A DNA stretch of 34,985 nt from an uncultured Eubacteriales bacterium (GCA_900554705.1 USIH01000006.1:1-34985); one strand, 5' to 3'; shown: positions 16,701-23,463, counted from the first letter of the stretch. The notes: a model not told the origin generated them from the letters alone. Program-made: numbers and translations.

Positions 16701-19040
16701 GGAAATGCTCAGCGCCTTTTGCAGCAGCGCCGCGAGCTTCTGCACCGTCTCCCGCGTGTAGACAGGCTTCTTTGTCACGGGGTCAAGCTCATACTCGACC
16801 AGACCGATCGTCGCCATGCCGTTGACGTAGGAATGCATATTGGGCAGGTACTTACTGACGTCGATGTAGTCCTCTCCTTCGATCGTCGTCAGCGGGAAAT
16901 TCGCGGTGCTGGAGCTGACGGTATTGCCCGTCTCTCCCTGCGTGTGAACGAACCAACGTCCGTCGTTCGACGTTTTGGAGACCGCGTAGCCGTACTCATA
17001 GATCGCGTAGGCGTTCCACTTGCCCGCCGCGAGGTTGTTCTGCACGGTGTAGTCGTCCGTGCCCCAGCGAGAGGCATAGCCGAAGTTGTTATATGCATAG
17101 TAGCTGCTGGCCGTGTTATAGCCGGAGTTCGGCAGGAGCATACCGAAGGCAAGGTTGTTGCCCATGCGGTAGCGGCGCACCTTGCCCGCGTCCTTGTTCG
17201 CGTCGTAGTCGGCACTGGTCGTCTCCGTCCAGTGCTTCGTGACGGTGTAGCCGTCATACTCCAGCATATCCGCCATACCGGCCAGCACGCCGCAGCCGAA
17301 GCTGCTCGCCTCGTCCTGCGTCGCAAAGCAGCCGACCGCCGCGATGGACAGCGTGACCCGCTTCCCCGCAGCCGTAGAGACGGACAGGGAGGAGAGCTTC
17401 TGCGCCGCCGCGTAGCCCGCCGCCGTGGAAAGGTCGATCGTCACGGTGTGATAGCCCGGCGCGGTCGAAAGCGCCGCGTCCACGCCGTTGGCGCTCACGT
17501 CGGAGAGCGCCGCACTCCGGCCGTCAAAGCCCGGGTAAACGCGGAAGGTCTCGTCGCCGAAGGTGATGCGCGTGCCGTCGTACCGAGAGAGGTAGAACCG
17601 CTCCCCGCGCATATCCTTGCGCCAAAGGGCGGAGACGATCTGCGTCCCCTTCGCCATTGTGCTGTCTTTGACCGCCAGATAGAGCGGCTCGCCGTAATAG
17701 TCCACATCGGCAAGCCGGAAGCTGTAGTCGCCGCTGCTGTTCTGGATGATATGGAAGCGGTTCGCACTGTCCTTTGCTTTGCAAACCGGTTGCTGTCCGC
17801 TGGTGCTGATGCCGCCGATATAGAAGTTGGTAGCGGAGAGGTTGCCGCTACTGTCCGCTCTGTACCAGCGGAGGTAGTAAGACCCGTCTGCCGCAGCCTC
17901 TGGAACGACGTACTTCGTCGTTTCGTTATCCCTGTCCGGAGACGACCAGAGTTGGATCGTCTGCCCGTCCGTCGCCGTTCCGTTACTCACATCGAGCGCA
18001 TACCCATGCTCGCCGTCGATCGGGACGATCTTAAACGGCGCAAACCGGCTGATGTCGCTTGCGTCCGTATCGACATGGTAGACCAGCGTCATATAGCGGG
18101 TGTTTTCCTTCCCCAGCGCCTGCTCAAGAATGGTCGCGTAAGCGCCGACGGTGGAAGAAACGTCCGACGTCGTCCGGATGATGCGCAGCGCGTCACCGGC
18201 AAGCCCCGTGAGCGCCGTCTCGCTGCCGTTTGCCGGAATCAGGAACCATTTCTGCGCAGCCGAATCGTTCGACGTCCATGCCTGAATGTTCTGCCCGTTT
18301 GCCAGCGTGCCGCCATATAGGTCGAGCACACGGCCGGTCAGATCTGGATTGTGAGAGGCGGTGTATACCGTCTTAAAAACATAGCTGCCGTCGCCGTTGG
18401 CGATCGCCGTCCAGCGCTGGTTATTGCCTCCGTTGGCTGTCCAGCAGTGGACATTGATGCTCGTGTCGGCAAGGTCGATGTCCATCGCGCTGCCGGTCAG
18501 CTCATTAATAAATGTATAGTAGCCGTTGGCATCCATCAGGACCGTCCAGCGCTTGGCCGCGTCGCTGACGGCAGAGTAGTCCCCGCTGTAGAGCTTGAGG
18601 TCTGCGTTATAGGCGTCGGAGTCGGCGCCGATGAAATAGTAAGGCGAGCCGGTGTTCCCGTTTACGCTCGGATAGGCCGCAAGGTAGAACGTGCCGAGAT
18701 TATAAAACTGCTCGGTCGTGCTCTCCAGTGTTTTTGTGATCGGTCTGTCTCCGTCTGCGTACCACGCCTTGCCATAGGCGGGCGTGACCAGCTCCGCGTG
18801 CGCGCGTGCATACCTATACTGGTCTTTATATGTATTGCTCGCGTACTCGAAGAGCATACCGTCGTTCGGGTAGTTGTGGATGGTGACGGGCAGCGACACG
18901 GATTTCTGCGGATTCAGCGTTCCGTAGGTCACGTTCTGCGTATCGCCCACCGCCGCCTGCGCCAAAGTCGCAAGCGAGGAGAGCATACCGACCAGCATTG
19001 CCACCACCAACAGCAGGGATAGGATCTTTTTTTGCTTCAT
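10773..19040 (-). CDS. Giant SLH-anchored surface protein with ricin-like and fibro-slime domains
   Basis: This secreted protein has about 2755 residues. A signal peptide comes first (MKQKK, a leucine/valine core, then AQAAVG; cleavage near 30). Ricin-B-like repeats with QxW-type motifs occur around 150-285 (NNQRW, AAQKW) and 335-400, and more diverged repeats around 1310-1475 and 1860-1985 (NKNQRW). A fibro-slime/PA14-like module lies at about 975-1075; its hallmark is an acidic GDDDVYLFINNKMVMDIGG strand, which usually binds calcium and sugars. A stalk of PENPKD-type repeats (about 2530-2573) leads to three SLH domains (2577-2755), which bind pyruvylated secondary wall polymer. The overall role is likely adhesion to glycans. 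The start at 19040 is chosen because GGAG lies 4 bases upstream and the signal peptide begins there. It has its own promoter. Confidence 0.9.
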   Translation of the reverse strand: MKQKKILSLLLVVAMLVGMLSSLATLAQAAVGDTQNVTYGTLNPQKSVSLPVTIHNYPNDGMLFEYASNTYKDQYRYARAHAELVTPAYGKAWYADGDRPITKTLESTTEQFYNLGTFYLAAYPSVNGNTGSPYYFIGADSDAYNADLKLYSGDYSAVSDAAKRWTVLMDANGYYTFINELTGSAMDIDLADTSINVHCWTANGGNNQRWTAIANGDGSYVFKTVYTASHNPDLTGRVLDLYGGTLANGQNIQAWTSNDSAAQKWFLIPANGSETALTGLAGDALRIIRTTSDVSSTVGAYATILEQALGKENTRYMTLVYHVDTDASDISRFAPFKIVPIDGEHGYALDVSNGTATDGQTIQLWSSPDRDNETTKYVVPEAAADGSYYLRWYRADSSGNLSATNFYIGGISTSGQQPVCKAKDSANRFHIIQNSSGDYSFRLADVDYYGEPLYLAVKDSTMAKGTQIVSALWRKDMRGERFYLSRYDGTRITFGDETFRVYPGFDGRSAALSDVSANGVDAALSTAPGYHTVTIDLSTAAGYAAAQKLSSLSVSTAAGKRVTLSIAAVGCFATQDEASSFGCGVLAGMADMLEYDGYTVTKHWTETTSADYDANKDAGKVRRYRMGNNLAFGMLLPNSGYNTASSYYAYNNFGYASRWGTDDYTVQNNLAAGKWNAYAIYEYGYAVSKTSNDGRWFVHTQGETGNTVSSSTANFPLTTIEGEDYIDVSKYLPNMHSYVNGMATIGLVEYELDPVTKKPVYTRETVQKLAALLQKALSISEVYDAGSATYNYNFVQGEKTLNGKDWAQTIREYLAGCGNPNVTEVAESEWSGYKSGHEALLDLSWEELTNGSHKDSFNNYLDVAYWMLNTLYYDNGISRIVPEYTHMTLSQETDSNSKTYYVFDGGYDNVAYNALDGSISHVESSGTKELVQYGTSVNAITTSRPFLPTTGSETYRQTNSPYFMDDGASTRKTGVYNTYVGRDYSYTMEGHGQFIFNMEDDLYFNFEGDDDVYLFINNKMVMDIGGAHSITNSVFNLNDYIEECGLQDGETYDFDFFYTERHTYGANIRIETNIEVTSKDVITEKGATQDGVEVTNYGLVDKSKYVEYYFTLRNDGYVLPLTNLSFLDENVGFSAGYNGVSLGSYMLGGTTYAREIGSITAVLKTAGGKQINISFADTDALKTFLTDVKCEGHTDAGLAPGESLTLYGIRYGLSRDGIFKNTVYTEAGSIRGSANFAVYVGTAQQYFLWAGHPIAVSVGDAASTALGSNVGAITDFIPCSANGATSAMRPLADGVYSIGTATVISSDPNARRFVWSPKSDGELQVYDTNELYSDGTEGNEPLFYVKYAGNGYYTILNLQYNQYVYIDQTSGTDGRSQSNATDYDDRLKLVSMTEADAAANETTLWRIEKNTTGIAPNSTKNAYVIRPKTNTAYAVDLDSAHAYNGGKVHLWTVSDSGNAAWYFNAHANGDGNMTGFSDNILVLNGDEPGTHTQYFNAVYTDGGVTVTTKVPVVLHVLDVKDNTYVLDYGLPVDLNNENDGGLTNNDLIALTGITTNTTLEGIITGEGYDSLAQIRKDAKLTSKTNGVTGTTLNEQHSTYGTFTTDNGESGATRRAYRILLGDNQNYVLSINDAASGDWSDTKPSGYDDSQLETRTMYRYRDTTTTTNTQTGTVQYANFPSGFDTSNSLYSKYHKSLMSGDGVTSTTTTVGYIYWHWCANQTDGPYWRRIGYTRGQNVNGTPVTTFHAWENANYATGISGGEDEKDTYDFMSGSGLDLVGFYTPGSTNANAIQSSSFSATYCKGSIIWFATPIYQQNWTKTTTTSSTSEWSDWSATPATASSTREVQTKTQYRVKIDITSTSGTAAVVQTRDDSNSAQLWYMDQQSDGSYVIENVASGMTLQLANAAANGVRVVQKEKTGTDAEKWVLTALSDGTNALKPFAAQSFCLDLKDGVQSQNQPIQIWQNTTPNKNQRWLLSNIAQSDTYSRLVFTPEKIMNGASATKVVIRVSDSTKTPSAGLGNVDVHKEVEMYEMIVTVPASVVYYEDNFGGIDYSKTDSKIDQIGNGDGDYQDADQNEQYGHDGHYENEGHHASGGSVTKITVTTDEQVFSFSFHGTGFEIVSRATSNCSANIIASVFNTAGEEIRTIPVITEYDNGNNDDGKEAIYQVPVVSVNDLKPDDYTVKVSVTSRQDYEGWTVEYLTYDKESGVIRYRLTAADGTVYYKLYNVATGSSTYQKEDGTETTNPMLVESYLYVDGIRIFNPLQQEENNDPDGYYTPSESNAKILQIHDQIVDGKILVAEADETSVTVGSATATFTENRNGNIISGNLADSVEDYALVGPNNEVYLNGLSLRQALAFYVRPDENTPLAERTLQIGVRAIDEAAAGGFTEAELENHEGKLTLSQSNATEEPLAWTQITELTSGAEQYYRIDPTLCAYDEATGAYLVLLLPRNGLVSFTGLKIKGYELVQPAAWQAGKITFGADGKLTDASIELVNQMLQDFAKQIDSRKTVEARSTLDNRIDITLETPKDPETPEDPLNPDEPENPKDPENPKDPENPKDPENPENPKEPVTPAPFDDIRGTWFEEAVNALYASGVVKGYPDDRFHGEERLTREQFAAMLVRALELTDTGEKRGFDDTKGRWSEQEIRIAAQHGLVNGMTATTFGPELEITRQEMMVMIARALHASDAKLPTPADLSKYGDAGLVPDWALDSVKLLVATGMINGKSETELAPLDRCTRAEAAAVIYRLLEFVAKN
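11330..11460 (-). repeat. Short tandem repeat encoding a Pro-Glu-Asn-Lys-Asp stalk
   Basis: Units of 9-18 bases related to GGATCCTTCGGGTTCTC on the plus strand repeat in frame. They code for an alternating ENPKDP-type linker between the body of the surface protein and its SLH domains. Such stretches are prone to slippage, so repeat number may vary between strains. Confidence 0.75.
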
Positions 19041-19084
19041 GTTTCTCCGTTCCTTCCTTCTTTTATCTGCGCCTGCCGTGTCCC

Positions 19085-19126
19085 TCAAATTGCAGCAGGT
19101 TTATTTTGAAAATACTCCGGTTGCAT
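19085..19126 (-). CDS. Possible 13-codon leader ORF upstream of the giant surface gene
   Basis: Within the long untranslated leader there is an ATG followed by 12 sense codons and TGA. AGAGGG lies about 10 bases ahead. It starts about 20 bases into the predicted transcript and ends 44 bases before the main start. No rare-codon run or run of one amino acid is visible, so a classical attenuation role is not supported; it may be chance. Confidence 0.25.
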   Translation of the reverse strand: MQPEYFQNKPAAI

Positions 19127-19153
19127 GAAAAAATGTCCCTCTTAGGAAAGTAT

Positions 19154-19183
19154 ATTATACCACCGCTCTGGCGGGACGCGCAA
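19154..19183 (-). promoter_or_regulatory. Promoter of the surface protein-peptide-GH20 unit
   Basis: On the minus strand there is TTGCGC (19178-19183), an 18-base spacer and TATAAT (19154-19159), preceded by TGG (extended -10). The leader to the start codon is about 105 bases and contains a long imperfect hairpin (12 of 16 pairs) between about 19092 and 19126. No terminator is evident between the radical-SAM gene and this promoter, so some read-through is likely. Confidence 0.75.
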
Positions 19184-19237
19184 ATTATTTGGCGTTTTTC
19201 CGTAAAAATCTCCCTTTTGCCTCTGCTTTGTCACGAT

Positions 19238-20368
19238 TTACTTTCTTGCTTCGTCACTTGTTACAAAATCGACCTCAGGCGTTTCCTCGTCGGCACAAAG
19301 TGTCTGCAACGTCCGTAAATAGGACTGCGTCATATCGCACAGATAGGGCGCTCGTCTGCTCGTGCTTCCGGTCTCGCAGCGGTGGATCGCCGCACAGGCG
19401 GGGCACGCGCCGCGCAGCGCGCAGCCGTCGCAGACGGCGGGCAGGAGCACCGCATCCATCCGCCGCGTCAGCTCGCGCCACGCCGGAAGGAAGCCGTCCG
19501 CGAACGGGTAGGTCTGCGGCTCATCAAGCATCCCGCAGGGCATCATCCTGCCGTCCCAGGAGATCCAGAACTGTGAGCGCCCCGCAAGGCAGCGGGAATC
19601 GTCCGTGCACAGGCAGTCATCCGTCGGGCAGAAGCATTCCGCGTCCGGCTGCGCTGCGGCAAAGGCGCGCAGCGTCTCGCGGTCGCTCGTTTTCCATTGG
19701 GAGAGCGCCGAATAGCGCCCCGCCTCCTGCGCACTGAAGCGCTCCGGCGGCACGCAGCCCAGCCCCTCACGCCGCACCGGCGGAAAAAGGTAGGTCGTTG
19801 GCCGGACGTGCAGTCCCCGCTGCGCGGCAAAGTCGGCAATGCCGTCAAGCTGCCCGATGTTCAGCGGCGTCAGCGTAGCGTTGAGCGTGAGCGCGACGCC
19901 CGCCTCCAGCAGCCGGTCAACCGCACGCTTTGCCCGTGTGCAGGCATCCGGCTCGCCGCACAGCGCGCCGTAGGCCTCCGGCGTCACGCCGTAGAGCGAA
20001 AGGTTGACCTGCGCGGGCGGCGACGCACTGAGCCACCGCACCGCTTCGTCGTCGATCAGCGTGCCGTTGGTGTTGATGCTGACGGAAAGTCCCATCCGCG
20101 TCAGCCCGAGATAGATCTCGCGGAAGTCGCGCCGCAAAAACGGCTCACCGCCCGTCAAGAGCAGGAAAAGCGTGCCCGCCTCCACCGCCTGACGCCCCAT
20201 ATCCAGCCACTGCGCAGCGGAAAGCTCCTGCCCCGAGCGGGAGTGGATATAGCACATTTTGCAGCTTAGATTGCAGTGCGGCGTCAGTTCAAAGCCGCCC
20301 GTGACGGGCGTTCTGCTCTGCATCGCCCGCAGGCTCAGAAGCTGCCGAAGCGGGATGTCCTGTCGCAT
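19238..20368 (-). CDS. Radical SAM/SPASM peptide-modifying enzyme
   Basis: This 376-residue enzyme has the CX3CX2C cluster at C32, C36 and C39, followed by the SAM-contacting GGEPFL motif (about residue 72-77). The C-terminal part (about 260-345) is cysteine-rich in SPASM fashion, with a GRMMPCGML segment and a CDGCALRGACPAC run, enough to bind one or two auxiliary Fe-S clusters. SPASM enzymes typically modify ribosomal peptides, through thioether, C-C or epimerisation chemistry, or act as sulfatase-maturation or quinohemoprotein enzymes. The chemistry here cannot be read off. The gene starts 14 bases after the lipoprotein gene, with GGAGG upstream, and is third in a PqqD-lipoprotein-radical SAM unit. 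The substrate is probably the small peptide at 10515-10760. Confidence 0.88.
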   Translation of the reverse strand: MRQDIPLRQLLSLRAMQSRTPVTGGFELTPHCNLSCKMCYIHSRSGQELSAAQWLDMGRQAVEAGTLFLLLTGGEPFLRRDFREIYLGLTRMGLSVSINTNGTLIDDEAVRWLSASPPAQVNLSLYGVTPEAYGALCGEPDACTRAKRAVDRLLEAGVALTLNATLTPLNIGQLDGIADFAAQRGLHVRPTTYLFPPVRREGLGCVPPERFSAQEAGRYSALSQWKTSDRETLRAFAAAQPDAECFCPTDDCLCTDDSRCLAGRSQFWISWDGRMMPCGMLDEPQTYPFADGFLPAWRELTRRMDAVLLPAVCDGCALRGACPACAAIHRCETGSTSRRAPYLCDMTQSYLRTLQTLCADEETPEVDFVTSDEARK

Positions 20369-20382
20369 CGCGTTCCTCCGGC

Positions 20383-21171
20383 CTACATCCCGTCGGCGTA
20401 GATGCCGACGACTTGGCAGGCGTCTTTATAGTAATGTCCCGCCGGAAGCGTCCGGCTCTCGCCCGCCTTCAGGTCGTTTACCGTGATGCGGTAGGCAATG
20501 CCGCCAAGGAAGGTGTCGTCCTCGCGGATCAGTTTATAGTACACCGTGACCAGCGGATAGTCCGCGCCGGAGGTGTTGGTGACGGTGATGCTGCCGTTGT
20601 CGCCCTCGACGCTCACGCCGTCGAGCCACGCAGCGTCCGCCTCGCGGAAGATGCTGACATCGTCCTCATAGGTAAACTTTGCGTCCTCCCCGACGGTCAG
20701 GCCGCTCGACTCGAGCACCCACGCAGCCTTGCCCGCCGGAAGCTCCGAAAGGAGAAACACAGCGGTCTTGCCGTCAACGGTATAGCACAGAGTGCAGTAC
20801 TGGCACACCTGATCGGACGTATTGACGATCAGGAGCGCCGCCACATCCGTCACGTCCTCATCCGCGCCGTTTTCCGGATCGACGCCGCTGAAGCGGCCGG
20901 TTCGCGCAACGACGAGCTTTCCGTCGGCGGGCTGCACAAGCTTCGGCGGCGCGGTCGTCTCCGGAACGGGCGGCTCCGTCGCCTCGCTCGGCGTATCGGT
21001 CTGCGTCGGCGCCACATCGCTCACAGGCGGAGTTACATCCGAAGGCTCCGTCGTCCGGCTCTCGCTCGGCGCGCTCGCCGTGCTCTGCTCGGTTTGCGGC
21101 TTTGCTTTCTTGCTTTGGCAGGCACAAAGCAGCAGCGCCAGCGCCAAGATCAGAAGTAAACTTTTTTTCAT
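20383..21171 (-). CDS. Secreted lipoprotein of unknown function
   Basis: The N-terminus is a lipoprotein signal with lipobox LCAC (lipidated C18). A Ser/Thr/Pro/Glu-rich linker follows (about 20-80), then a beta-rich globular domain (about 85-260) that I do not recognise. The domain seems to contain two FxxE/visible beta-sandwich-like halves and a CQYC pair near residue 122. The ATG overlaps the stop of the PqqD gene (ATGA), and GGAGG lies within the PqqD coding end, so it is translationally coupled to a cytoplasmic peptide-recognition protein, an unusual partner. It may act on the exported product outside the membrane, for example as a folding factor, immunity protein or receptor; these are guesses. 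Confidence 0.8.
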   Translation of the reverse strand: MKKSLLLILALALLLCACQSKKAKPQTEQSTASAPSESRTTEPSDVTPPVSDVAPTQTDTPSEATEPPVPETTAPPKLVQPADGKLVVARTGRFSGVDPENGADEDVTDVAALLIVNTSDQVCQYCTLCYTVDGKTAVFLLSELPAGKAAWVLESSGLTVGEDAKFTYEDDVSIFREADAAWLDGVSVEGDNGSITVTNTSGADYPLVTVYYKLIREDDTFLGGIAYRITVNDLKAGESRTLPAGHYYKDACQVVGIYADGM

Positions 21172-21449
21172 TCCTCTACCTCCCGTAGAACGGATAATTC
21201 CCGTAATTGCGCAAAGATCTCCTCCACGTCCGCCTCCATCTCCTGCGGCGCAAGGCCGTAGAGCGCGGACATCTGAGCCAGCAGTTCTTCGCGGGTCATC
21301 CCGACTTGAAGCAGGCGAAAAATATCCGCGCCCGTCTCATTTAGGGCAATCAGGCCGCTGAAGGTGCGCGCGGCTTCGCCGGAGGGTACCGCGACATAGT
21401 CCTGATCGACCTTGCGCAGAACAAAGCCCTCCGCAAGTTTCCATTTCAT
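21168..21449 (-). CDS. PqqD-like peptide-recognition protein
   Basis: This is a 93-residue winged-helix protein of the PqqD type. It has an N-terminal beta hairpin (FVLRKVDQDYVAVP), then LNETGADIFRLLQ and a C-terminal helix of the ELLAQMSALYG...VEEIFAQL kind. PqqD-like domains bind the leader of a ribosomal peptide and present it to a radical-SAM partner. The start at 21449 is chosen because AAAGGAG is 8 bases upstream; an ATG six bases earlier is too close to that site. It is the first gene of the unit, 40 bases after the predicted transcript start. The assignment to the peptide at 10515-10760 is inferred. Confidence 0.85.
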   Translation of the reverse strand: MKWKLAEGFVLRKVDQDYVAVPSGEAARTFSGLIALNETGADIFRLLQVGMTREELLAQMSALYGLAPQEMEADVEEIFAQLRELSVLREVEE

Positions 21450-21497
21450 GCTCATTGCTCCTTTGGGAAACACTCCCCTTATACTTTTGTAGGTTAA

Positions 21498-21527
21498 ATT
21501 ATACCATCTTTCTCTGTTGCAATGCAA
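21498..21527 (-). promoter_or_regulatory. Promoter of the PqqD-lipoprotein-radical SAM unit
   Basis: On the minus strand there is TTGCAT (21522-21527), an 18-base spacer and TATAAT (21498-21503) with an upstream TGG extended -10. It has the same design as the promoter of the giant surface gene (18-base spacer, TGG-TATAAT), which suggests that the two units may be expressed together. Confidence 0.75.
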
Positions 21528-21550
21528 GTGGCAAAATGCCCCATTTGCGC

Positions 21551-21582
21551 AAAAAACGCGCCGTGGAAAGCTCCACGGCACG
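21551..21582 (-). terminator. Terminator after dapH
   Basis: An 8-bp perfect stem (21560-21567 with 21572-21579, GCCGTGGA) encloses a 4-base loop, with two further outer pairs. Six Ts follow on the minus strand (21551-21556). It lies 14 bases past the dapH stop and separates it from the PqqD promoter. Confidence 0.88.
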
Positions 21583-21595
21583 TTATCTTTCGTTC

Positions 21596-22294
21596 TCACA
21601 GTTCGCGCAGCGCATCGACGAGTGAGGTCTTCGCGTTGGTCTTTTCATCGCGGTATTTGACGACTCGCGCGGGCGTTCCGGCCACGACGGCATTTTCCGG
21701 CACGTCGGCGGTAACGACCGCTCCTGCGGCGACCACGGCGCCGGAGCCGATCCGGACGCCTTCAAGCACGACGGCGTTCGCACCGACGACCACATCGTCG
21801 CCGACGATCACAGGTGTCGCGCTCGGCGGCTCGATCACACCGGCAAGGACGACGCCCGCCGCAATGTGGCAGCGCTTGCCGACCGTGGCGCGCCCGCCGA
21901 GGACGGCTCCCATGTCGATCATGGTGCCTTCTCCGACCCGCGCGCCGATGTTAAGGATCGCGCCCATCATGATCACCGCATTGTCGCCGATGGTGACGCC
22001 CTCGCGAATGATCGCGCCCGGCTCGATGCGTGCGTGCAGCTCCTTCAGATCCAAAAGTGACAGCGCGGAGTTGGCGCAGCCGTTTTCCACATGATAGGCG
22101 GCGATGCGCTCCTTCTGCGCGGCAAGCTGCGGCGCAAGCACCTTCCAGTCGCCAAAGAGGATGCACAGCCCGCTGCCGCCGCGGAACACCTCGACGCCGG
22201 CAAACGCGCAAGGCTCTTTTTCCTGTAGGACGACCTGCACCGGCGTCTTTTTCTCCGCCGTGCGGATGCGTTCGATGATCTCCAGTGCTTCCAT
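21596..22294 (-). CDS. dapH: Tetrahydrodipicolinate N-acetyltransferase
   Basis: This 232-residue protein matches the usual DapH length. An alpha/beta N-terminal part of about 90 residues is followed by left-handed beta-helix hexapeptide repeats ([45 protein letters not shown], cited as repeat positions 92-185). It acetylates tetrahydrodipicolinate with acetyl-CoA in the acetylase branch of the lysine/diaminopimelate pathway, which supplies meso-DAP for peptidoglycan. GAGG lies 7 bases before the ATG and overlaps the stop of the mgsA-like gene (gap of 4 bases), so it is the last gene of the minD-mgsA-dapH unit. Confidence 0.93.
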   Translation of the reverse strand: MEALEIIERIRTAEKKTPVQVVLQEKEPCAFAGVEVFRGGSGLCILFGDWKVLAPQLAAQKERIAAYHVENGCANSALSLLDLKELHARIEPGAIIREGVTIGDNAVIMMGAILNIGARVGEGTMIDMGAVLGGRATVGKRCHIAAGVVLAGVIEPPSATPVIVGDDVVVGANAVVLEGVRIGSGAVVAAGAVVTADVPENAVVAGTPARVVKYRDEKTNAKTSLVDALREL

Positions 22295-22298
22295 GGCG

Positions 22299-22715
22299 CT
22301 ACCTCACGGAGCGCTTCTTGCGCAGCATCTCGCGCCAGTCGAGGTCGCCGCGCTGCAGACCCATCACCAGCATCTCGGCCGCGGCAAGGTTCGTCGCCAC
22401 GGGGACATTGTGCGTGTCGCACAGGTGGATGGTCTGGACGATCTGCTGATCCTCCCACGGGTCAAGGTTATTCGGATCGGTAAACATCAGAACCATATCG
22501 ATCTCATTGTAGGCAATACGGGCATCGACCTGCTGATGACCGCCCTGATTGTGGGCAAGGAAGAGCGTCACGGGCAGGCCGGTCGCCTCCGCGACCAAGC
22601 GCCCCGTCGTAGCGGTGGCAGAGAGCGAGTGCTTGGAAAGCACGCTTTTGTAAGCCGTGCAGAACTGAACCATCAGTTCCTTCCTTTTGTCATGTGCCAA
22701 TAGCGTAATGTTCAT
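22299..22715 (-). CDS. Methylglyoxal synthase-like protein with replaced active-site residues
   Basis: This 138-residue protein has the methylglyoxal synthase fold along its length. It opens with [16 protein letters not shown], keeps the phosphate-binding ATTGR near 35-39 and ends in the [15 protein letters not shown] stretch. MgsA turns dihydroxyacetone phosphate into methylglyoxal and phosphate. The canonical GGDQQ motif, whose Asp is the catalytic base, here reads GGHQQ (H60). The H-x-x-D region reads W87-E-D-Q90. So the catalytic Asp, the conserved His and a further Asp are all changed, while H8 and D9 remain. It may have another substrate or a regulatory role. The start at 22715 has GAGGTG upstream, overlapping the minD stop. 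Confidence 0.85.
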   Translation of the reverse strand: MNITLLAHDKRKELMVQFCTAYKSVLSKHSLSATATTGRLVAEATGLPVTLFLAHNQGGHQQVDARIAYNEIDMVLMFTDPNNLDPWEDQQIVQTIHLCDTHNVPVATNLAAAEMLVMGLQRGDLDWREMLRKKRSVR

Positions 22716-22725
22716 TCGTGTCACC

Positions 22726-23463
22726 TCACAGTTTCATCAGCGGCATATGCTCGCCGCGCAGTCGCCTGGAAATGCGGAAGCAGGCCTCCGCCGCGCCTCC
22801 GCCGCCGGAAAAAATCAGCGCAGTTCCCTGCGCGGCCGAGAGCACAACCTTCGGATCCTCCGGAAGCATACCGAGCAGCGGCAGCCCCACGCTGTCCATA
22901 ATGTCGTCTACGGTCAGCGTCATGCGACGGAACATCCGCGGCGATATGCGGTTGACCACCAGCATGAGGTCTTCCTTGCCGTCCAGACTGAGCAGGTCGG
23001 CCGCGCAGCCCGCGTCGCGCATGGACGCCGGATCGGGCGTGGAGACGATGATGCAGCGGTCGGCATAGCGCGCGGCAAGGCGGAACCCGCTGCCCACGCC
23101 CGCCGGTGCGTCGATCAGGCAGAAGTCAAATTCTTCGCGCGCCTGCGTCAGGATCCTTCCGAAGCCCGCCGCGTCGATCAGCTCGTCGTTCTCCCGCACG
23201 GGAGCGGTCAGAAGAAAGAGCTGCGGCAGACGGGGGTGCTGCGTCGCGTCGGAGAGGCGGTAATGGCCATGGATCACGTCGGTAAAAGCGACCACGGGAA
23301 GCTCCGCCATGCCGAGCGCAATGTCCAGATTGCGCAGGCCGATGTCCGCGTCGATGCACAGCACGCGCTTGCCGTCTGCCGCAAGACAGGCGGCGACCGC
23401 CGCGCAGAGCGTCGTCTTTCCCGTTCCCCCCTTGCCGGAGAGAATGGAGATCACCTCGCCCAT
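22726..23463 (-). CDS. minD: MinD-like septum-site ATPase without C-terminal membrane helix
   Basis: This is a ParA/MinD-type ATPase of 245 residues. The deviant Walker A is SGKGGTGKTT (K11 and K16 by position), the Walker A' region is DADIGLRNLD, and DAPAG serves as Walker B. MinD normally places MinC at the poles to keep FtsZ rings off them and binds membranes through a C-terminal amphipathic helix. Here the protein stops at GEHMPLMKL, just where that helix would begin. No minC or minE is present in the window. The start at 23463 is chosen by similarity to the MGEVI opening of MinD; a GTG twelve bases earlier is possible. Its promoter lies directly upstream. It is the first gene of the minD-mgsA-dapH unit. 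Confidence 0.88.
   Translation of the reverse strand: MGEVISILSGKGGTGKTTLCAAVAACLAADGKRVLCIDADIGLRNLDIALGMAELPVVAFTDVIHGHYRLSDATQHPRLPQLFLLTAPVRENDELIDAAGFGRILTQAREEFDFCLIDAPAGVGSGFRLAARYADRCIIVSTPDPASMRDAGCAADLLSLDGKEDLMLVVNRISPRMFRRMTLTVDDIMDSVGLPLLGMLPEDPKVVLSAAQGTALIFSGGGGAAEACFRISRRLRGEHMPLMKL

Noticed and set aside
15855..18320. Second long plus-strand open frame opposite the same gene
   Set aside because: Same cause; the translation is arginine- and valine-rich without any recognisable motif.
19085..19150. Cyclic-di-GMP or other known riboswitch in the leader of the giant gene
   Set aside because: I could not match the conserved bases of any class that I know; only an imperfect hairpin and a small ORF are visible.
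19200..19240. Terminator after the radical-SAM gene
   Set aside because: There are T-rich patches but no stem of useful length, so read-through into the surface unit remains possible.
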